Source: Dipteris shenzhenensis
Taxonomy: Eukaryota; Polypodiophyta; Polypodiopsida; Gleicheniales
Assembly (NCBI GenBank): GCA_047967505.1
Contig: CM106539.1
Length of the DNA: 64,000 nucleotides
Strand: one strand, 5' to 3'
A program made the position numbers and the translations under genes. The notes beneath the pieces are model-generated. The model was not told the origin of the DNA. It saw only the letters and a list, made by a program, of their open reading frames with translations, and made no database searches. The first letter of the stretch is position 1. Each line of letters begins with the position of its first letter. Of this stretch, positions 41,201 through 45,793 are shown piece by piece.

Positions 41201-43387
41201 AGGGCTGCAGACTTAGCTCAGGGAGCTGCCCACCTAGGCTGAGTTTCTGGACAGCAAGGTGGAAGAGATCCTTTGGACAGAGAGTCTACATAAGCTCAGT
41301 GGAGCGCACGGGTTTTAAGATCTAGAGGTGCCAGGCATATAGTAGGAGAACCTTTTTGGTATTGTATCGTCCAGTCTGGGGACGACAGAAATATATAAGA
41401 GTTGCGTCTATTTTGTCTTGAGCATAGTCTATTTGGTAGTCTTATAAAATACCCTTGCAGGAGGTGAAGGTGAACTACAGAGGGCTGCAGACTTAGCTCA
41501 GGGAGCTGCCCACCTAGGCTGAGTTTCTGGACAGCAAGGTGGAAGAGATCCTTTGGACAGAGAGTCTACATAAGCTCAGTGGAGCGCGTGGGTTTTAAGA
41601 TCTAGAGGTGCCAGGCACATAGAGGTGCCAGGCATATACAGAAATATATAAGAGTTGCGTCTATATTGTCTTGAGCATAGTCTATTTGGTAGTCTGCACA
41701 CACATGAATGGTTGTGAAGCATACACATGGTTATGAAGCTTGATTCCATAGTGAACACTTCCGTGTGTAATTCGTGGGCTAATCTATTAGTCTTCCGCTC
41801 TGCGGGATACCCTCTGGTGGGATTAAGGATTCTGGTGGTATGGGATGCCAGAGCTACAGGCATGGGTAAATACTGGGAGCTCCATTAAGTCTTCATAATC
41901 TGCTTGCACCTTGGCTCTCATATGCGATTAGCTGATTACAATTCAATTTCCTACTGAAGCATCTAGGCTGGACCAGAGTTTATTTTGTCGTGGTCTTATG
42001 GTCTTTTATAGAAGCTTGGCGTTAAAGAGGCAGACATTGAAAACTTAAAAGGCATGGTGGATAGGGGAACTTGAACTAGGGACAGCCCCCTTACTATCCA
42101 GTCCAAAGATGCAAATGCACACCAAATGATCTCATGCTCTTCTACAGAAATTACAACCTCATGCACATGCAGGTAGAACAAAAGAATTTTACTAATTGAT
42201 GATGAAGCCCTACAATGAGAGGTGTTTCTTTCTTCTCTCAGTTGTCTGCCTTGTTTTAATTTTGTATGAAAGAAGAGTCTAGATATAGTAACTATAAACA
42301 GCTGGAACAAGGAAGGGATACATAGAGGAAACACAGTATTAATGTACATGCATTTGAACTAAGCATAGTGGGGAAGGAGAGGGTGGGTTGTTTGCAGGTT
42401 CAATGTCAAAGGTGAAAGAATTTTTCTTGTAGAACACAAACTGATGGCAGGGAGATAAAGAGAGAAGGCTGGGGGTGAAAACTTTTAACAGGTTATTTCC
42501 CTCTGACAAAGGAGTAGGGAACTCGAGGGCAAGCATGGCCTCTTGATGTTAGCATTAGAAGAATCTTGAGGTGGTGGTTCTGGCCTCATGTTTTTAGGGT
42601 GGTACAAGGGCCATTTGCCATTCTTCAGCTTTTGTATTGCATTTTTGTATGTGCTATTTTGAAGCCTTCCTGCACACAATGTGTGGAGCATCCAAGCCTA
42701 TGCTGCCTGTTGGTACATGCTCATGAGTCACAACCTGCTCAACCCCCTCGCACTAGTATATCCAAAAAATAAATAAAAAGACAGAAAGGGGGTCGACACC
42801 AAATCCATCCTCTTATCCAAGAATGTGTAGCCCTCATCCTCGGCATCTACATTCTCAAAATGGGCCCCAAATCTTGGCTTAGAGTGTGGTCACTTGGTAA
42901 AGAAACCTCTCTCTCTCTCTCTGTGCATGTGCAAGTGTGATTGTAGGGAGAAACATGCAGAGTTGCGCAGAGGTAAGGAGCAAAAGCAATAGCTATACAA
43001 AATGAAGATTTGGAGATTGCACATTACTGTTTGAGCATGGAATATTGGAAGTCAGTGATGGAATCTTCATCTCTTTCTCTCTCTGAAATACATGCTCACA
43101 AATGACTTCAAATGAGTTCTGATGGTTGAATAGAAAGAGATTGCTTAGCTTGGGGGACTCTTTTTGTTTACATTGCCACAAATATAATTGCCTAAAAATA
43201 GCATTCAGCTCATACAAGTGGGTTATATAGCAAATCTATTTTTAATGTCAGTGATTCTAGATCCGGGAGTTGAAAAATATGTTATAATGGCTTCTTTCTA
43301 GGAAGTGGTACATAAGTGTAAGGGGTTCATTTAGTTTTTTATGTTTTAAATATTCATTCCTTCTGTAAGTTCTTTCTTTCATTCCTA

Positions 43388-43424
<37 letters not shown>

Positions 43425-44072
43425 ATTCCCGGTTTTTGGAAGCTTTTGTTTCTTGATTTGCTCGTTTATTTTTGCTTAGTCACCTTTTCCTTCCTTCTTT
43501 ATTTCTTGTTTTCTTTCTCTGTTGTTTATTTGACGTATTTTAGTAAGCACTGGGTTTGCCCAAGAGACTCCGCTGGTCTTTAGAAACCCAGTACAGCTGC
43601 TTATGCTTGGGCACTGATGACAACATAAGTGTTGCTTTTCTTGCTAAGTATGTCTCCCTTTTATTTTTCAAAAAAATTTGTTACCTCTTTTTCCTTCTCT
43701 TTGTTTTCTCTTTTATTTTGTGTGTAGATTTTTGGACTTTATAACAACAAAAAATCTAAATTTGTTCGATGGATATAGTATATATTTTAGTCTTACAAAG
43801 GCATATAATATGTTATAATGGATTCTTCCTGAGGAAATTGTTCTTGATTTCTGTCTTTCCAGAATCTTGTAGTATGATTTGCAATGATTATGTGACTGGT
43901 AACAAAATAAGGACTTTTGTCTTGTCATGCAGGCGCACTTGAGGTGCTCCACACAGTTGGCTTTTCAGAACAGCCAGGTGGAGTACTAGGAGATGACTAT
44001 CTTATTTTGGAAAGAAATGATCCGGGTTTGTTGTGGCTTGCACGGTCTTCCCTTGAAACTTGCCTTGCTTAG
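4772..44072 (+). CDS. UBL-WLM-PUB metalloprotease (Wss1-like), 11 exons
   Basis: Joined exons 4772-5008, 15250-15456, 27956-28035, 28176-28262, 28347-28442, 28524-28577, 38143-38589, 38686-38984, 39141-39189, 39472-39511 and 43933-44072 read as about 578 residues. Residues 6-95 look like a ubiquitin-like fold. Residues 110-275 are a WLM domain with [11 protein letters not shown], where His234, His238 and His244 would bind zinc and Glu235 would be the catalytic acid. Residues 470-578 are a PUB domain, which in known proteins binds the tail of Cdc48/p97. A polar linker of about 190 residues joins the last two. Family members act on DNA-protein crosslinks and SUMO/ubiquitin conjugates in the nucleus; this role is inferred from family. 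Every splice site is GT-AG and frame is kept throughout. I count 80-81 bases in exon 3; 81 is required. The start is the first ATG after an in-frame TGA at 4721; 4781 and 4787 are alternatives. Confidence 0.9.
5009..5992 (+). other. Proximal intron 1, no recognised feature
   Basis: This is unique-looking intron sequence between exon 1 and the first repeat. Open frames here are short and match nothing I know. Confidence 0.5.
5993..6410. repeat. Direct repeat pair flanking a tRNA-like insert
   Basis: About 85 bases at 5993-6083 (ttggtgttattctatta to ttgctcaatgct) recur at 6319-6409 with a few differences. Both copies contain gccatggattttgtgttgga and ccccctaagtttag. The 235 bases between them carry a tRNA-Pro-like piece. 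This may be a tandem duplication later interrupted, or an insertion with a very long duplicated target. Confidence 0.6.
6119..6165 (-). pseudogene. 3' half of a tRNA-Pro(UGG)-like sequence
   Basis: Read on the minus strand, this gives an anticodon loop TTTGGGT (anticodon TGG) with a weak stem. It is followed by a T arm with stem ATAGG/CCTGT around TTCAAAT, and an acceptor end CACCTCG. From memory this resembles plant mitochondrial trnP, which would make it a fragment of organellar DNA in the nucleus. The 5' half with the D arm is not present. The alternative is the tRNA-derived head of a SINE, since GGTTCAAATCC is also a good B box. Confidence 0.4.
6936..7666 (-). repeat. Copia element 1, 3' LTR
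   Basis: On the element strand this LTR begins TGTTAGATATC and ends TTCTTACA, so it has TG...CA ends. It is bordered by ATTTG at 6931-6935. It matches 13550-14266 over its whole length with scattered substitutions and small indels. Confidence 0.92.
7667..7679 (-). other. Copia element 1 polypurine tract
   Basis: The minus strand reads ACATTGAGGGGGGG immediately before the 3' LTR. This is the expected position and composition for second-strand priming. Confidence 0.7.
7697..8161 (-). pseudogene. Copia element 1 RNase H fragment
   Basis: An open frame reads [14 protein letters not shown], then [23 protein letters not shown] and HIEIQYHFV. These are the RNase H blocks of copia pol, with the catalytic D, E and D present. 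It is cut off from its reverse transcriptase by the insert at 8162-10002, and its stop lies just inside the 3' LTR-proximal spacer. It is not expected to be expressed as a functional protein. Confidence 0.9.
8162..10002 (+). mobile_element. Solo-LTR-like insert nested in copia element 1
   Basis: This 1841-bp segment interrupts the RNase H frame. It begins TGTCATCC and ends GTTTACA, and is flanked by the 5-bp direct repeat AATCC (8157-8161 and 10003-10007). It encodes no protein. A TATAAAA at 8894-8900 and AATAAA at 9781 suggest a plus-oriented LTR with U3 to the left. The U3 part holds repeated CCACGTGG- and TGACGTGG-like motifs. I call it a solo LTR; a deleted short element is the alternative. 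It postdates the copia element. Confidence 0.75.
8894..8900 (+). promoter_or_regulatory. Putative TATA box of nested LTR
   Basis: TATAAAA follows a GC-rich U3 with G-box-like motifs and precedes CT-rich sequence. This is the usual arrangement of a plant LTR promoter. Confidence 0.5.
10008..11060 (-). pseudogene. Copia element 1 reverse transcriptase region
   Basis: Several minus-strand frames together cover the copia reverse transcriptase. [12 protein letters not shown] lies near 10860, and PPGF with the [12 protein letters not shown]-type segment lies near 10670-10600. YVDD, the catalytic motif, is at 10472-10461, and [17 protein letters not shown] is at about 10150-10100. Frames change at least three times and TAA/TGA codons interrupt it. 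The region after RNTLTGF-like sequence is cut by the nested insert. Confidence 0.82.
11373..12600 (-). pseudogene. Copia element 1 protease and integrase region
   Basis: The minus strand has [10 protein letters not shown] (protease active site, about 12600-12570). It is followed by [14 protein letters not shown] and [11 protein letters not shown] (integrase zinc-binding region). An integrase core follows, with [15 protein letters not shown] and NGVAERK. A frame break near 11959-11891 separates the N-terminal and core parts. The rest of the integrase core ([23 protein letters not shown]) is open to 11373. Confidence 0.88.
12722..13392 (-). pseudogene. Copia element 1 gag
   Basis: The frame starting at 13392 reads [16 protein letters not shown]. 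It continues with [13 protein letters not shown] and [17 protein letters not shown], typical of copia gag (UBN2-type). The frame breaks near 12892 and continues out of phase. I do not find the CCHC zinc knuckle expected before the protease, so it seems to have been lost near 12735. Confidence 0.82.
13538..13549 (-). other. Copia element 1 primer binding site
   Basis: The minus strand reads TGGTATCAGAGC directly after the 5' LTR. This is complementary to the 3' end of plant initiator-Met tRNA, the usual copia primer. Confidence 0.88.
13550..14266 (-). repeat. Copia element 1, 5' LTR
   Basis: This 717-bp LTR is flanked on its outer side by ATTTG (14267-14271) and on its inner side by the primer binding site. 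It is about 14 bp shorter than the 3' LTR because of small deletions. Confidence 0.92.
14272..15249 (+). other. Distal intron 1
   Basis: This is T-rich intron sequence up to the exon 2 acceptor, with a TG/CT run at 14677-14705. A segment at about 14768-14856 resembles 43550-43640 in intron 10, so it is probably a dispersed repeat. I see no coding function. Confidence 0.5.
15250..15456 (+). CDS. Exon 2: end of UBL, start of WLM domain
   Basis: There are 69 codons in phase 0, preceded by TTTTGTTTTCAATAAG and followed by [20 protein letters not shown] is the C-terminal part of the ubiquitin-like fold. [15 protein letters not shown] is the conserved entry to the WLM domain. The frame is also open for 168 bases upstream, but that sequence is intronic by the splice signals. 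Confidence 0.88.
15851..16110. repeat. Duplicated CT microsatellite unit in intron 2
   Basis: Two CT runs (about 15866-15915 and 16009-16055), each preceded by a C tract, are followed by the same flank: ttgtttgaga, gagaaaatc, gatgataaagggtgta. The unit of about 140 bp is therefore tandemly duplicated. The copia insertion at 16184 lies just beyond. Confidence 0.8.
16184..16904 (-). repeat. Copia element 2, 3' LTR
   Basis: This 721-bp LTR reads TGTTGAGAATC to CCATTTTAATA on the element strand. The four differences from the 5' LTR are at about 16274, 16767, 16850 and 16871. The pol stop codon lies at 16899-16901, just inside the LTR. Confidence 0.95.
16899..20417 (-). CDS. Copia element 2 pol (zinc knuckle, PR, IN, RT, RNase H)
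   Basis: An open frame of 1172 codons has no internal stop. Residues about 61-76 are the [14 protein letters not shown] zinc knuckle. [12 protein letters not shown] near 130 is the aspartic protease site. [10 protein letters not shown] and [10 protein letters not shown] are the integrase zinc region. [15 protein letters not shown] and [10 protein letters not shown] carry the integrase D, D and E. The reverse transcriptase runs from WKQAMEAEI through [12 protein letters not shown] to [11 protein letters not shown] (YVDD at 17876-17865). RNase H blocks [24 protein letters not shown] and [12 protein letters not shown] follow. The true coding start is not at 20417: this frame is entered from gag by a -1 shift or a one-base change. 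All catalytic residues I looked for are present. Confidence 0.93.
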   Translation of the reverse strand: MGGTCPHDDGSGGTFTKTSDGSSEALVAHRPKSRSKNAPSSANNSSPSDPSSDRPAPKGNCNHCGTPGHYWRNCPYRKHKRADAPLAAAADASLTPTPAFVHLELLNSVPLPAAESLALHSSDAREWIVDSGASRHMTPSSSLLQDLTPHSGRVCIGDKHSIPVHSEGSLDIIPDGKGGKHSSRVLYVPSLGFHLLLVHQICQNNMKVEFEAASVTIRDRTTGQPVWTGHSTNGIYKLVALPSLTGTSLGDLWHYRFGHLHIDALHRAFRDQLVLGLPNVGTRQGLCPSCILGKQHREPFAHHASRRATVPLGLVHLDLCGPMQIMSLGGASYYMLLVDDFSRYSWIYFLSHKDLAFSRFQTWLAMVEKESNHSLKILRADKGGEFTSLEFDQFLSSHGVKREFANTGTPSDNGVVERKHRTGVEMARTMLTHSQLPQSLWAEAMMTATHTLNRSPTSAVPGMTPYQAYYGSKPDVSHFRVFGCDAYVHIPKSDRGKLDPKSHKLLFVGYNSVSTGYRLYDPRRRIISVSRDVLFDEHVLPTSSDSPPVLGDPSDAPEPSLPPPASSPGTSPPILSPPPPSPAPPSSAPPLEPRSVRVPRWPIDTLRSSGLEDPYSEPPPDDGPRRSHRHLPPSSSDPLHVNYALMSRILATREPTTVPQALAQPHWKQAMEAEIHALLRNHTWDLVPRPSHRSVIGVRWIFKTKYASDGSVDKYKARLVAKGYAQRPGIDYGETFAPTARMSTIRTILALAAHHQWPIFQMDVKSAFLNGDLHEEVYVDQPPGFINSRSPFMVCRLRKALYGLKQAPRAWNQRIDTFFCRQGLLRSLADPNLYLFHEGQLHTFIILYVDDLILTGSHTNHILAIKVALQTEFEMTDMGLLHFFLGLEIWQTKRGYFVSQQRYVHKLLETFHMADCRPITSPMDPNAKLSASGSTTYPDASLYRQLVGSLLWLLNTRLDLGFSVGTLSTFMQTPSLSHWQAARRLLRYLQGTSTFGLFYAAGGSSPSPLTLRGWSDSDWAGDPDSRRSTTGYVFSFGSAAISWSSKRQPTVALSSTEAEYRAMYSATCEAVWLRRLLLDCGFQQSTSTTLFCDNQSCIALARNPVFHAQTKHIEIQYHYTREKVLDGTIVLLFSTTSDNVADIFTKSVSPPLLQRHTSSLGLVPHPGAERGC
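16905..16918 (-). other. Copia element 2 polypurine tract
   Basis: The minus strand reads GAGCTGAGAGGGGG immediately upstream of the 3' LTR. Confidence 0.8.
20099..21043 (-). CDS. Copia element 2 gag
   Basis: It starts [12 protein letters not shown] and has the copia gag core: [13 protein letters not shown], then [27 protein letters not shown] and [15 protein letters not shown]. The frame stays open to 20099, but from about 20366 on it is a shadow, because the pol frame overlaps it and carries the zinc knuckle. The switch falls at a run of four T (A on the coding strand) at 20366-20369. In most copia elements gag and pol share one frame, so this looks like loss of one base in an A run. A programmed -1 slip is possible but the run is not a classic slippery heptamer. 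Confidence 0.9.
   Translation of the reverse strand: MADETKDSTPDLRVSPMSSFFQESDKPVRIPTLPTFPDARQLDGTNYSLWKIQMASVLESYDLAEFVDPGIPRPSPEEKPHASLIWDKLNARVRSFIFLNCQPGVLNHIKHLTSARAIWEFLDGMYLRVTPMKRISLEVQLRRLDPTTSPSIRDHINKMQSMHQDILHAGKAISSEDMAITLLSHVITDSRYAAFYSSLITSGRLSTITWEELVPMMMDQEEHSLKPLMVLLRLLWPIVPNHDPRMPHPLPITHLLQIPPVTVLLPKVIAITVALLAIIGAIVPTANTNELTHLWPLRLMLPLPLLLHLFTLSS
21261..21272 (-). other. Copia element 2 primer binding site
   Basis: The minus strand reads TGGTATCAGAGC directly next to the 5' LTR and matches the 3' end of initiator-Met tRNA. Confidence 0.9.
21273..21993 (-). repeat. Copia element 2, 5' LTR
   Basis: This is a 721-bp LTR bordered by CTATC at 21994-21998. On the element strand CTATAAAA lies at 21832-21825 and is the likely TATA box. 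The preceding U3 has inverted GGTCGGC/GCCGACC-type motifs that could fold into hairpins. Confidence 0.95.
21825..21832 (-). promoter_or_regulatory. Putative TATA box of copia element 2
   Basis: CTATAAAA lies in a GC-rich context about 160 bp from the upstream LTR edge. It is the only strong TATA match in the LTR. Confidence 0.6.
21999..22258. other. Intron 2 spacer
   Basis: These 260 bases lie between the copia element and gypsy-like LTR debris. I recognise nothing in them. Confidence 0.4.
22259..22495 (+). repeat. Truncated LTR fragment with G-box repeats
   Basis: This is part of an LTR-like U3, with repeated gccacg and gcagccacgt units and one ccacgtggcagg. It is homologous to 23300-23470 in the same orientation. 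No TATA, R or U5 part follows, so it is truncated on its right side. Confidence 0.6.
22496..23165 (+). pseudogene. Ty3/gypsy gag-protease fragment
   Basis: At about 22809-22856 the + strand reads [18 protein letters not shown], a CCHC zinc knuckle, followed by a stop. At 23026-23165 another open stretch reads [19 protein letters not shown], a retroviral-type aspartic protease site, ending in a stop after IESNV. The order gag knuckle then protease and the flanking LTR-like repeats point to a gypsy element. No reverse transcriptase follows before the next LTR, so most of pol is gone. Confidence 0.65.
23290..24110 (+). repeat. LTR-like segment after gypsy fragment
   Basis: The left part repeats the G-box-rich U3 of 22259-22495 (ccacgtggcaggtcggtg near 23433). 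An AATAAAAGG box follows at 23534, then CAG-rich sequence that would be R/U5. It is probably the 3' LTR of the gypsy remnant. The right edge is uncertain. Confidence 0.5.
24111..24480 (-). repeat. Copia-type LTR fragment
   Basis: The stretch with agagagaac, ggggccagaagtaagggctgcccc and ggtttttat near 24377-24450 resembles the LTR-like copies at 33900-34060 and 34640-34720. This is therefore a third, diverged copy of that family. Confidence 0.45.
25100..26195 (-). mobile_element. LINE fragment, copy A
   Basis: On the minus strand a frame at 26227-25856 contains [12 protein letters not shown], the LINE palm motif. Before it lies a PKGG-to-IHD linker like that at 1-950, with IRRP-type text lost to frameshift. 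It is the left member of a tandem pair with 26196-27230. It is shorter in the middle, where copy B has about 90 extra bases. It is not coding. Confidence 0.7.
26196..27230 (-). mobile_element. LINE fragment, copy B (tandem duplicate)
   Basis: It begins with the same text as copy A (ctacttgtctcaggatcacagtctaccaag in two pieces) and ends with the same cttgtctccca, ttcaagattag and atgcaag landmarks. The minus strand near 26910-26880 reads [10 protein letters not shown]. It is a decayed direct duplicate of copy A, about 1 kb away. Confidence 0.7.
27231..27955 (+). other. Distal intron 2
   Basis: This is intron sequence up to the exon 3 acceptor. It contains a purine-rich GAGGAG stretch at about 27480-27620. 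No gene is recognised. Confidence 0.5.
27956..28035 (+). CDS. Exon 3: WLM domain
   Basis: The exon reads [18 protein letters not shown] and then PGIVSIMNK, with acceptor TATGCAG and donor GTAGTG. The A-x-x-x-M-H-x-L-A-x-D-PGI pattern is typical of WLM proteases just before the core. My base count is 80 or 81; 81 keeps phase 0, so one boundary may be off by one. Confidence 0.85.
28176..28262 (+). CDS. Exon 4: WLM domain core
   Basis: There are 29 codons in phase 0, with acceptor TGATGCAG and donor GTAGTT. The translation [13 protein letters not shown] then [15 protein letters not shown] is the diagnostic W-x-V-G-x-x-x-E-x-x-P, then LG-x-N, signature of WLM domains. Confidence 0.92.
28347..28442 (+). 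CDS. Exon 5: WLM domain, first half of zinc site
   Basis: There are 32 codons in phase 0. [15 protein letters not shown] is followed by [16 protein letters not shown], which ends in the HE of the HExxH zinc site. The donor is GTGAGA. The intron after it is only 81 bp and splits the catalytic motif. Confidence 0.92.
28524..28577 (+). CDS. Exon 6: second half of zinc site
   Basis: The 18 codons read [18 protein letters not shown]. They complete HExxHx5H, with the third histidine followed by D-A-x-F as in Wss1-type proteases. The acceptor is CTGTAG and the donor GTTGAT. The next exon lies 9.6 kb downstream. Confidence 0.92.
28655..29265. repeat. CA/TG-rich and CT, CCCACA microsatellites
   Basis: This part of intron 6 has CA-rich text at 28660-28740, a CT run at 29192-29219 and six units of ACCCAC at 29229-29266. 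More CA/TG text follows at 29640-29720 and 29968-30012. Confidence 0.75.
29800..30000 (-). mobile_element. LINE 3' end fragment
   Basis: A run of about 15 T at 29803-29817 (poly-A on the minus strand) is followed by ctcggggtaaaaat. Further on, gcagacaatcaaagaaggattgc resembles 30130-30155. It looks like the 3' UTR and tail of a 5'-truncated LINE. Confidence 0.5.
30013..31606 (-). mobile_element. LINE 3' region, degenerate
   Basis: It starts with a T run and ggggtgaaatcc, parallel to the fragment at 29800. On the minus strand, an open frame of 144 codons (31606-31172) includes [20 protein letters not shown] and [16 protein letters not shown] second frame at 30705-30439 contains [11 protein letters not shown] read these as the C-terminal part of a LINE ORF2, because they precede a LINE-type tail, but I cannot assign a domain with certainty. 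Confidence 0.4.
31538..31840. repeat. Perfect 303-bp direct repeat, copy 1
   Basis: It begins agtctgccct and ends atctaggtatat. It is identical base for base to 32098-32400 as far as I can compare, and contains the palindrome TGACGTCA. It overlaps the start of the degenerate frame that ends at 31606. Confidence 0.9.
32098..32400. repeat. Perfect 303-bp direct repeat, copy 2
   Basis: This is a second identical copy 560 bp downstream. The 257 bases between the copies are not repeated. There are no inverted ends and no target duplication at either edge. Confidence 0.9.
32401..33718. other. Intron 6 sequence next to copia-type LTRs
   Basis: No domain is recognised. Because a copia-type priming site lies at 33719, part of this may be the remains of a minus-strand element internal region. 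A plus-strand open frame at 33267-33566 (99 codons) matches nothing I know. Confidence 0.35.
33719..34200 (-). repeat. Copia-type LTR copy with priming site
   Basis: GCTCTGATACCAC at 33719-33731 is the reverse of a TGGTATCAGAGC priming site, so an LTR on the minus strand should end here. The LTR-like text includes tctgacttgatgctg, gagagagaggaagtgggagag, and ccagaaataag. A 61-bp unit (gtctttattgca to gaggagcaagaagct) is tandemly repeated at about 33978-34035 and 34039-34098. Confidence 0.6.
34471..34900 (-). repeat. Second copia-type LTR copy
   Basis: It starts with a decayed priming site (gctccgatat) and repeats the landmarks of 33719-34200 in order, with one copy of the 61-bp unit (34709-34769). 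The pair could be two LTRs of a deleted element or a tandem duplication. Confidence 0.55.
35603..36720 (+). other. Unrecognised degenerate coding-like region
   Basis: A plus-strand frame of 141 codons (35603-36028) and broken frames after it have coding-like composition. I do not recognise a family. It precedes a plus-strand LINE reverse transcriptase remnant and could belong to the same element. Confidence 0.3.
36730..37110 (+). mobile_element. LINE reverse transcriptase remnant (plus strand)
   Basis: Plus-strand frames read [13 protein letters not shown], then GDRLDI, then [18 protein letters not shown] and [12 protein letters not shown]. This matches the RPISLLN-x-x-YKI and IHDSQTGF blocks of plant L1 reverse transcriptase. 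Stops interrupt it. Its orientation is opposite to the other LINE fragments here. Confidence 0.75.
37111..38142 (+). other. Distal intron 6
   Basis: It contains an open frame of 130 codons at 37175-37567 with no family I know. AT-rich intron sequence follows up to the exon 7 acceptor. Confidence 0.4.
38143..38589 (+). CDS. Exon 7: end of WLM and acidic linker
   Basis: There are 149 codons in phase 0, with acceptor ATGACAG and donor GTAAGC. It starts [20 protein letters not shown], continuing the WLM helix after the zinc site, and then becomes polar and acidic with no clear fold. I see no certain Cdc48-binding (SHP or VIM) motif in this linker. Confidence 0.88.
38686..38984 (+). CDS. Exon 8: acidic linker and start of PUB domain
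   Basis: There are 99 codons plus two bases. It opens with an acidic stretch ([18 protein letters not shown]). Then comes the first PUB helices: [16 protein letters not shown] and [12 protein letters not shown]. The donor GTGATT sits inside an in-frame AGG codon, so the exon ends in phase 2. Confidence 0.86.
39141..39189 (+). CDS. Exon 9: PUB domain
   Basis: This 49-base exon completes the split codon and adds [19 protein letters not shown]-x-x-P-x-x-x-K-F-R/K is the PUB signature. The acceptor is TCGTCAG and the donor GTATGA. Confidence 0.88.
39472..39511 (+). CDS. Exon 10: PUB domain
   Basis: This 40-base exon reads [12 protein letters not shown] and ends in phase 1. The pattern N-x-x-F-x-x-x-V is shared by PUB domains. 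The acceptor is TTGGCAG and the donor GTATGC. Confidence 0.85.
39512..40305 (+). other. Proximal intron 10
   Basis: Near-duplicate short segments occur at 39545-39665 (gtgcctgctgctgtgcagcaa and gtgtgctgctgtgcaacaa). A C-rich run lies at 39808-39830. No gene is recognised. Confidence 0.45.
40306..41700 (+). repeat. LTR-like segment with internal tandem duplication
   Basis: A G-box/ACGT-rich stretch (40700-40940, including ccacgtggcca) is followed by CCCTATAAAAGG at 41079-41089 and CAG-rich text. This is the same layout as the LTRs at 8162 and 23290. A unit of about 180 bp (gaggtgaaggtgaactacag to gatctagaggtgccaggca) is repeated at 41168-41338 and 41460-41632. A second repeated piece, aatatataagagttgcgtct, follows each. 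I cannot fix the outer ends or a target duplication. Confidence 0.5.
41701..43932 (+). other. Distal intron 10
   Basis: Microsatellites occur at 42907-42921 (CT) and 43390-43420 (GA, about 15 units). A segment at about 43550-43640 resembles 14768-14856 in intron 1. No coding sequence is recognised before exon 11. Confidence 0.5.
43933..44072 (+). CDS. Exon 11: end of PUB domain and stop
   Basis: It resumes with [12 protein letters not shown] and then a loop and [18 protein letters not shown], ending CLA before TAG at 44070-44072. The acceptor is GTCATGCAG. Together with exons 8-10 this completes a PUB domain of usual size (about 100 residues). Confidence 0.88.
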
Positions 44073-45793
44073 TGCAAGCTGAATGCTTCAAAACAGCTGC
44101 CAACAGGAAACAGTTTCTAGTCTTTAGGTGGGACTGTTCTAACTACTATGCTAAACTTCATACAACCTTTAGAGCCAATCATGGTATATATGGTTGTCCT
44201 ATCGAGCTGTAATGGACAGCTATAAATGATTTGTGTAGTGAAGATCAAGAGGCACAAAAAGTAGTGCTTGATCTTGTTGTGTATTATATGTGGAATCCAA
44301 GTTCTAGATAACTTGTAACATATTTTGGCTGGACTTGAAAAACAGCTGAAGGATAATTTGAAGGAGTCTTTGTGTCCTCTCGTGCCCAAGATCAAGCCCA
44401 CTAGTCAATCAAAGGTTCAAAATTTGAGAAAACATGTTTGAGAAAACAAATCACTGTCATGAGCCTGTCACTATTGTGGGAACTATGCAACAAGCATGTT
44501 TGTATCATTATTTCATAATTAACGTTTCTCAATCCTTTATATCCTTGCAAACATTATCAATTAAAAGACTTTATGCATGACATTATTAAATAAAAGATGC
44601 TGAAGGTTTATGATAGCTTTAACTAATGGCATATCCAAGTTGAAATGCTTTTTCTAGTTGACAATCAATGTTGCACTTAATACAAGCCTTGGTGTGTTAC
44701 TTTGACAACGTGCTACTTAGGGTTGCCATTTGTCAATGGGGATGGCTAGCTTAAGTACTAGGCACTAGAGTACATGCAAAATTTAAATCTTCTACACAAC
44801 GTACTTTGTTGGCGTGCCTTTGATGCTCTTAAGCCTCTACTAGTCTAATCAATTCTTCGGTGCGACCTGCCTTGTTGGCATGTGTTTCTTGTTCATAAAC
44901 TAGATTTGTGCCGGTCTCTCCTCAATTTGGCTAACTAGGTGGGCCAAAGGTAAAGACTCACTTTCAAAATATATTTGGATGGTTTATGTTGACTTTTTGT
45001 ATTCCTTGCTCTCATGATTGATAGATGAATGCTTAATGTACTTTTGCTCAATTTTATGAAACATATGTGACCAAGTAGCTTAGGCTTTTGATTCCCATCT
45101 AAAATTTTTCCCATCTTATGTAATTGGTTTGTCGAGATACTTCTTTTTTAATTGGTTTCCAATTTCAAGTGTTCTCTCTTATGAAAAGGAAGCAAACTAG
45201 GCATCAAGATTTCAATCCCTATGCCTCCAACTCAAAGAAATCGAAGAAGATTCTCCCTCTCTTGTAAACACTCCAACAATAGTCTGCTTGGCCATCTAAT
45301 TGTCATTGTGGAAGTTGCCTTTTTGTCATTCTTGAATAATCACACTTTGAGGGAGAAAGGTCCTAGACATGACATCCGTAAAGAAAGGTCCTTATGTGAT
45401 ATTTCTAGTGTTCCAATGATGTTTAATTGACTTTCAAATAATAATGACTATTATTGCACATAATTCATGGTTTGGGAGCCCAAATTTGCCATATGTATTA
45501 GTGACTAGAGTTGGTGCGTGTCACTAAAGGGAAAGGGAACATTGTGTGTAGAGGATCCCTTACCTCTACCCTAGAGTCGTGCAAAGCCTCCTTAGCACCC
45601 CAACAAAAGGCAGCAGGATAATGAGTAGGTTCAAGAAGCCAATATATATCCAAGGATCATTAATTTATCACTTTGTATATAGGATTATTATTACTTGAAG
45701 TCCACACATCTTCAAGTGCACAAGGGGCCTTTACCCCTCAATTACAATGTCACATGAGGAGGTTGGTCCACAACACATGTGTTCCAATAATAT
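44073..45793. other. Downstream flank of the protease gene
   Basis: It holds the 3' UTR of the gene, whose end I cannot place, then AT-rich sequence with no recognised gene. The gypsy array begins at 45794. Confidence 0.5.
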
